Assembly: GCA_026261815.1 (NCBI GenBank)
Contig: JAMPIT010000417.1
Location: 5,923,501 to 5,987,500, forward strand
Origin: Monarcha castaneiventris obscurior
Taxonomy: Eukaryota; Chordata; Aves; Passeriformes; Monarchidae
Length of the DNA stretch: 64,000 bases
Direction: 5' to 3'
How positions within the stretch are numbered: the stretch's first letter is position 1; each line of letters starts with the position of its first letter. This document shows, piece by piece, positions 58,296 to 64,000 of this stretch. A program made the position numbers and the translations under genes. Under the pieces are notes generated by a model. The model saw nothing but the letters and a program-made list of their open reading frames with translations. It was not told the DNA's origin and made no database searches.

Positions 58296-59159
58296 GTAAG
58301 CGGCGGCGGGGCTCTGTGTGTGACCCTGGCGTGCGCGGCGTTTGCTGGGGGTGTTGTTTGTTCCCCACAGCCCCCCTGCCCCGGGTCCCTCCGCCGCCTT
58401 CCCGCGTGTGAGGGGCGGGCGGGGGCTCGGGCAGCCCCCACGCGTGGGGGTCTGTCCGTCTCGTGAATCTCCAATTCCTTCCCGTGATTTCATATTTTTT
58501 TTTACGGAAACCAAACAGTTAAAACCGTAGGGGTTTGTGCGTTGCCACCCCCCTCCTTCCCCTCCCCTCACCCATCTCTTTCCCCTACCCCCTTATGGAC
58601 CTCCACGTCGTGACCTTTCTGGCTGTTAAAGAAAATATTAAGGTGATCTTTATTTTTGCTAAAGCGCTGTCCTGCTTACGAGCGTGCTTTCCCAAGGCAG
58701 ATTGCTGCTGGCGGTGGCAGGCAGCCCCCCGCCCACCGAGAGTTGCCCACTGGGACGGTGGCTGGAAGTTGTTGACAGTGGCGGGCGCGCACGTGTGCCA
58801 CACGCTCCTCGAGCCGCCGAGGTTTACGGCTGGAAACTCCCGCTGGGAGCCCCGGCAGCCGCACCGCCGGGGGAGAAACACCCCAGCAAGGCTGCCGTCT
58901 GAAGCCTCTGCTTGTTTGGGAAGCCTTCTCTCCGGCTTGTGGGGCTCGAAGGGGTTCCTGGGGCATAGATATCAGGAGAAGTTTGGGGGTGGGTGAAGGC
59001 GGCCCTGGGGTTGTTTGCTGTGGGTGCAGGAGGGGCTTGCAGGGAGGTGGCACGGGTGATGGGAATGAGGAACTTTGGACAACCTGGCAGGGTGCTTGGC
59101 CCCTCTATTGTGTGTATGGTTCAGTGCGATGCTGCTGAAGGGAACAGTGTGAGGGATGG

Positions 59160-59292
59160 TGTGGGGTTTTTTTGTTTGTTTTTGGTTGTTGTTGAAGTGG
59201 GGCTTTTCTTGGTTGTTGTTGGGGGGTTGTTTTGTTTTGTTGGGTTTTTTGGGGGATTTTTTTTTTGTTTTGTTTTGTTTGTTTTGTTTTTG
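59160..59292. repeat. T/G-rich low-complexity tract
   Basis: Repeated GTTTT, TTGTTG and GGTTGTTG units over about 130 bp. Frames through it on either strand are artefacts. Confidence 0.9.
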
Positions 59293-62200
59293 GCTTGTGA
59301 CCCTGTATGCTGTGATACGAAAATAATCTCTCCTGGGCATGGTTAGCATCTTCCTTCATATGCTAAGTGGCCACTGGCTTGAGTTTTAACAGAGGCGCCC
59401 CTAAACCCTGGCTCTGTCCAACTGGGAGTGTCCCTGGGAAGAAGCCTTCCTCTGCATGGTTATCTTGGCTTGTGCGGATGGAGAAGAAAACGCAGTTCCC
59501 TTTCAAAGGGAGATGCTTGGCCAGCCTTTATGATTGTGTTAAATCTCTTTAAGTCAAAATTAAACGTAAGTAGAACTATGAGGTGAGGATCAACGAGCCA
59601 CCTGCTGCCCTCTATGTGCCAGGTGCCTGTGAGGGCAGAAACAGTTTCTGGCAAAGCCATTTGTGTTCGGGTGGTATTGCATGACTGTGGTTCAAGCAGT
59701 AGGAAACTGATGGCATGCCAGGGAAGGTTGTGGGCAGTGAGGAAGCCAAGGGTGTGTAGCACTTTCCAGTGCAGCTGATGTGTCCTGAGGTGTTTCACAG
59801 CTCCTCTTGCTGCAGGGTTTGGAAAGAAATGGGGTGCATGAACAAAGAGATTGGGCAGATACTGCTGTTAGCCTCGGCTGTTCAAAGACTGTGAAGTAGC
59901 CTACATGTACTGCCCCTCACCCCATTTTTAAGGAACTGGTGTCCTTCAGGGTGAGCCAGATTTGCAAGAGTATGCCTATCTTCATGCAGACTTGACCTGG
60001 AGTTTATTTTTAATGGAAGCCAAACATCTTAAGCAGTGTGACTTCAGTCAAAGCAGCAAATGTTCCAAAATTGGGCAAAACTATGAAATCAGAGAATACT
60101 AATTTTAATTGTGCATTTTTCCACAACTCCTTTTCCCAAGATTTCTGTCCCAACTCTCCTCACTTTGTGGATGTTTCTTGGTCGTGGTGGAAAACAGAAG
60201 GTAACTTGCCAATAGCCGGCTCAAGTTATGCTGCTGAGGGCTGAGAATGTGACTGGTTTTTAATGTAACCAACTAACTGTATCACAGGGGTCTGATCTGA
60301 GACCCTGAGAGTTTGTTTCACGTGGGTCATTAACTGCTGTGGAAGATTGAATGACTGTGGCTGACAATTTGTATCTTCACAAAATAGGAGAAAAGGTTGG
60401 CTTTTTCTCTAGAGTGGATGGGAGGGTTGAAGTGAAAGTTAGTTCATCTGTCCCTTCCCTTCAGAAAAATGTACAGCACATTTTTGAAACTGAGTCATCA
60501 GGTACAATTTATTTCAAGTATTTTAAGCTGTTATGAATTTGATGCACTTTGGCCGCACGCTCACTGGAAATTGTTAGACAGTCTTGCTCAGATTTGCCCT
60601 GGCTGGGATCAGAAAGGTGATGAGGGAGTTTCCTTGCTGTGGCCCTTTTAGATCCGAGCAGAGCAGAAGTATCTTAAAAGGGGTGGAATATTTTGATGTC
60701 CTGTGCTCCAGACAAACTGGGAAGGGAGCGTGTGAGGCTCTTGTCCACCAGCCAAGCGTGGATCCGCTATCAGCCTCCCACTGATAAACCAGAGTTACCT
60801 TTTGAGTCTCTCTGTGCTGTGCTTCTTGAGAAGTATAGCACAGGATGGGGCATATGGTGTGTGGAGGGCAAATTCCCTCCAAAGTCACTTTGTCATGGAA
60901 GTCATAACAAGGATGCACAGATTCAGGAATGATTATTAGTGTCTGATGACCTGACCAGGATTGTGTGATGACACTGAGTAAGTGATAAAAGGTTTTATGT
61001 CCCATAAACTTGGTTCTAGCTTCAGGGTAAACAGCAAGGCTTTTGAAAATGTCTGAATTTGATGACTCTCTGGTAACTGCAAATAGGTGCAAGCATTAAT
61101 TGCTTGAAACAAGTCCTTAAAAATAAGAATAGACACAGATGTGGGCTATAGGCAGGAAAGTGAAAGAAGAGCTAATTGCTATTTTTTGGTGTATTTTTCA
61201 AATCACGTTTAATCCTGCATATATGATTCTGTGGGTGACCCAGCAGCTCCAGCAGTTTATTCATTTATTTAAAACGGCTTTGTAGTTCACCTTGAAAACT
61301 ACTTCCTGCCATATGGTTATATTATTTCCCTATGCCACGTTTTTTGCTAATTATCAAGACCATTTGCTTTAAAATAGGTGTTTTTAATTTCACAGCCTTG
61401 TCTGCCTCTCCTGCTTGATCCTGCCCTGGAGTCAAGAGGCTGTGTCTGTTCATTCTCCATGGCAACAGGCTGTGATTTACTTATTTCAATTTAATTAAAA
61501 AGCAGATATCAAATTCTAGGCATTTTATGTGTTCCTTATATTAGAAAAATATCAGTGGATCAGTCTCCACAACCGATCTACCAGTCTCAAAAACAAAATT
61601 CTCCACCTAAGCCACTGGTTTCTTTCTCAGTCCATTCCCTTAGGAAGAGTTTAGGAGAGGGGGGAGTGCTGTAGCCTGTCCTCAAGTGAAGGTATTTGTA
61701 CGCAGGCTGGAAATGAAGGCCTAAGTCCTAAATTAGTTTTTCAAGCTCTGTGATTGTACAGATACTAGTTTGTGTTAGTCAGGGGTAAGGAAACATGGGC
61801 AGTGACAGGCTGGTTGCTGGCTAAAGAGGGGATAGTGTCAAGAAAGGACCTTGGGGGTGGATGGAGAAGCGTGGTGAATTTACTAACCTACAGGTGTTAG
61901 GTTTGGTAGAAAATCGATGGAGTGGAACCAGTGTAATTAACTGCCAAAATTAACACTCCTTTTTGACTTCAATACCAACACACCAATTCTTAATAGTATT
62001 ATTTTCCCTTGAAGGGCCTGTTGAGATGACTCAGCCTTTGGAGTACCTTCATGCCAGTGGTGGTTGCTTCCTAGGAGAAGGTGTGCCTGCTGAGTTGTAT
62101 AACTAGACTCAGGTGCTATTTCTGAGCTCTGATAATGTGTGGAAGAAGACAAGTTGGCTGTGCATTTTTATTAAGCCTTAAGGAGCAGTTATCATCAGAA

Positions 62201-62764
62201 GAGTGCCTGCACAAAACTGCACCTTTGGATTTTTTTTTCCCCCTTTAATGTTGCTACTCCCAGTGCTTTTTTAAAATTGGCTGGCAGTTTTAACAAAAGA
62301 TACAGGTCCTTGCTCCTCCTAGCTCTGCCAAAGCCCATGAGGCTATGTCAGAAAACACTGGACTCTCTCCTGGCTTGCTTATCTGCATCAGTTAAACTAC
62401 GTACAGAGTTTCTAGCTGCAGATTCCTGGTGATCATGCACCACCTGGGAAGATACCCTTTTTGAGTCCATGAGGTAAGCAGTTAAGCAGTGTTTGCTGGT
62501 AAAGCGAGCATGTTTGGTCTGCGAGTGATAAATCTGAAATCTCATGATGTTGTTCCTAATAATAACAGAATATACCCAAGCAAAACCTCAAAGCAAGCTT
62601 TTGTTTGTTACTGTGTTTAAGCAGATACATTCAAAGAATTTATGTCCAACTGGCAACATTCTTAATTCTTTATTACTGGTTTTACTAGAGTACAGTCATG
62701 ATCTGTATTCTTTAAGAGTGCATCTGTTCCTCTTGCTTATCCAGCTTTGAAGTAGACCTTGCTG

Positions 62765-62870
62765 ATATTAATTTCTGTATAGCCTGTAACCTCATCTATA
62801 AAATGAAGAGAATACTTCATACAGGCAGCTGTGAAGTTACATTTATTGTCTGTAAATTGCTTCTAGTAAT
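62765..62870 (+). mobile_element. MIR-like SINE relic
   Basis: 'AACCTCATCTATAAAATGAAGAGAATACTTCATACAGGCAGCTGTGAAG' followed by 'TTATTGTCTGTAAATTGCTTCTAG' follows the MIR order 'cctcatctgtaaaatgaggataatacctacctcacagggttgttgtgagg ... atgtaaagcgcttag'. Several blocks match in order. Old and diverged. Confidence 0.55.
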
Positions 62871-63540
62871 TGAGCAGAGGAGGTGGAGAGAAATAAAGAC
62901 AGTGGAGTTAATATGGGCTTGGGTTTTTTTAATAAAAGAAAAGCATTATTTTTGTTCATCTGATGATGTAGAAGCTAATGGGAAAAGAAAAATGCACCCT
63001 GAAACTAACTGTTAAGTTTGTAATGAAAACAGACATTTCTTTAACATAGTGATGAAGGCAGCCATCTTGTTTGGTAATAACAGAGTCCAATTTAGAAATG
63101 GGGAAGATTATTATTGGAAATCCTGAAGTTCCTCTTGTATTTTCTGTGTAGTTTGGTTCTGCTCGGTTTTAGTGTTGTTTTTTATTTGCATGGCTGCCTT
63201 CATAAATGCTACTGGTAAGGACACCTTAATAATTGGTAAAACTACCTGTTTTGAGATTACTAGCAAATGCTTCTGTTGCAGGCTTTTCAGCTAGGCTGCT
63301 TGTTTTGTGCTGACCAGTATCCTTGTTGGATGAAACTGCAGTTTCATGTGGGTTAGGATGGCTTTTCTTGCTGTGGCTGACCCAGTCTAACCACTTGCTC
63401 CTCTTAAGAGGGGTGATCATGCCTTGCTCCTGGCTCTGTGGCCATATTCTTTGCCTTGTGGATACAGCTTGTTCCCCTTTCAGAAAGCTGACTTTCCCAA
63501 AACCATAAAAAAGTGAATTGTTTTCTCCTGGGACAGAGAG

Positions 63541-63563
63541 CTGAACCTGTTCACCAGGTTCAG
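63541..63563. repeat. Perfect 9-bp hairpin
   Basis: CTGAACCTG (63541-63549) and CAGGTTCAG (63555-63563) are exact reverse complements with a 5-nt loop. Confidence 0.8.
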
Positions 63564-63902
63564 ACTCGTATCAGAGCTGCCGCGCAGGAGGGGCGAGATT
63601 TGTTTTGCCAGCAGTGAAAGGTAAGGAATGAAAGAAAGGTGAAAATGGGGCCCCCCTTTTTTGGCAGCAGTGACCTATTAGCCTGGTTCAGTTGTAATGT
63701 GAAGCCTCGCCCTCAGCCTTCATTTTCAGATCCCTCCCTTCCCCCCTGCACCTCTTCTTTCCCTCAGATATACTCATGTGCCTCCAGATACTGACTTCAT
63801 TCCCAAGCAGTATTTTCAAAAGGGGGGAAAAAAGGGGAAAAGGTTGAGTTTCACTGCCTCTGCGATTGGAGACATACTGTAGTTCCTGCGAGCCCATTGC
63901 TG

Positions 63903-63932
63903 TGAGCCTAAGAATTATTATTATTAGGCTCA
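63903..63932. repeat. Perfect 9-bp inverted repeat around an ATT run
   Basis: TGAGCCTAA (63903-63911) and TTAGGCTCA (63924-63932) flank an A/T loop. A short ATT repeat continues to the right. Confidence 0.8.
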
Positions 63933-64000
63933 TGTATTATTATTAATGGGTTCAAAAAATAGTAGCTGCAATCATTCTTTATGAGGGCAAAAAGAAACTG

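Larger units (their letters stand above)
57660..58500 (+). promoter_or_regulatory. TCF20: CpG island, probable TCF20 promoter
   Basis: Strong CpG island (CGG-, CCG- and GCC-rich) with an abrupt left edge next to the retroelement relic. It contains an M-box-like TCACATGA (58146-58153), three tandem GGGACGGGGC decamers (58231-58260) and a plus-strand donor at 58295/58296. In human, TCF20 follows NFAM1 in the same orientation, and its first exons are largely non-coding. The TCF20 name is a synteny inference only. Confidence 0.5.
58296..64000 (+). other. Probable first intron downstream of the CpG island
   Basis: Begins with the GTAAGC donor and runs to the window edge. It contains a T/G-rich low-complexity run (59160-59292), an A/T-rich regulatory-looking stretch (61140-61510), a MIR-like fragment (about 62765-62870) and two hairpins near 63.55 and 63.92 kb. 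No coding exon was recognised. Confidence 0.4.

Noticed and set aside
57641..58474. Long open frame of 277 codons on the minus strand through the right CpG island
   Set aside because: Low-complexity Ala/Arg/Pro/Gly translation typical of GC-rich DNA, with no domain and overlapping long frames on the other strand. The island and its donor explain the region better as a promoter.
1..64000. tRNA, rRNA, CRISPR arrays, operons or bacterial mobile elements
   Set aside because: Nothing of the kind was seen; the window has vertebrate gene structure throughout.

Overview
The window is nuclear DNA from a vertebrate, most likely a bird. Genes are split by GT-AG introns, CpG islands sit on plausible promoters, repeats are sparse, and the few recognisable mobile elements are old and degraded. 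No bacterial-style gene organisation is present. Most long open frames are spurious, running through CpG islands or low-complexity DNA. Two protein-coding genes can be reconstructed from sequence, and a third is suggested by its promoter and by synteny. All three read left to right.

Region 1 (about 1-20.3 kb): a SOCS1-like cytokine-signalling suppressor. A CpG island at 4.7-5.7 kb with good splice donors is the probable promoter and non-coding leader. The coding sequence is one exon (18551-19225) behind a splice acceptor at 18484/18485. The protein has a kinase-inhibitory region, an SH2 domain and a SOCS box whose second half is degenerate. Its 5' leader carries two upstream ATGs. Poly(A) signals lie near 20.06 and 20.20 kb. 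A small orphan CpG island sits at 1.1-1.4 kb.

Region 2 (20.3-33.1 kb): no recognisable coding gene. It holds an orphan CpG island with a YY1-type motif (29.2-29.5 kb), one old CR1-like fragment and simple repeats.

Region 3 (33.16-48.7 kb): NFAM1, an ITAM-bearing immunoreceptor, reconstructed as six coding exons (249 residues): signal peptide, one V-type Ig domain, transmembrane helix, proline-rich cytoplasmic stretch and a widely spaced ITAM. Its third intron appears to use a GC donor.

Region 4 (48.7-57.7 kb): intergenic DNA rich in fossils of mobile elements: a MIR-like SINE, a CR1-like LINE and a probable Penelope-like retroelement, the last two in reverse orientation.

Region 5 (57.7-64 kb): a strong CpG island with a non-coding first exon ending at 58295, followed by what is probably a long first intron. 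NFAM1 and TCF20 are neighbours in the same orientation in human, so this is probably the TCF20 promoter. No TCF20 coding exon lies in the window.

The SOCS1-like gene would damp JAK/STAT cytokine signalling, and NFAM1 would activate Syk/NFAT-type signalling in leukocytes. Nothing shows that they are co-regulated. Family names rest on motifs read by eye; no database search was possible.
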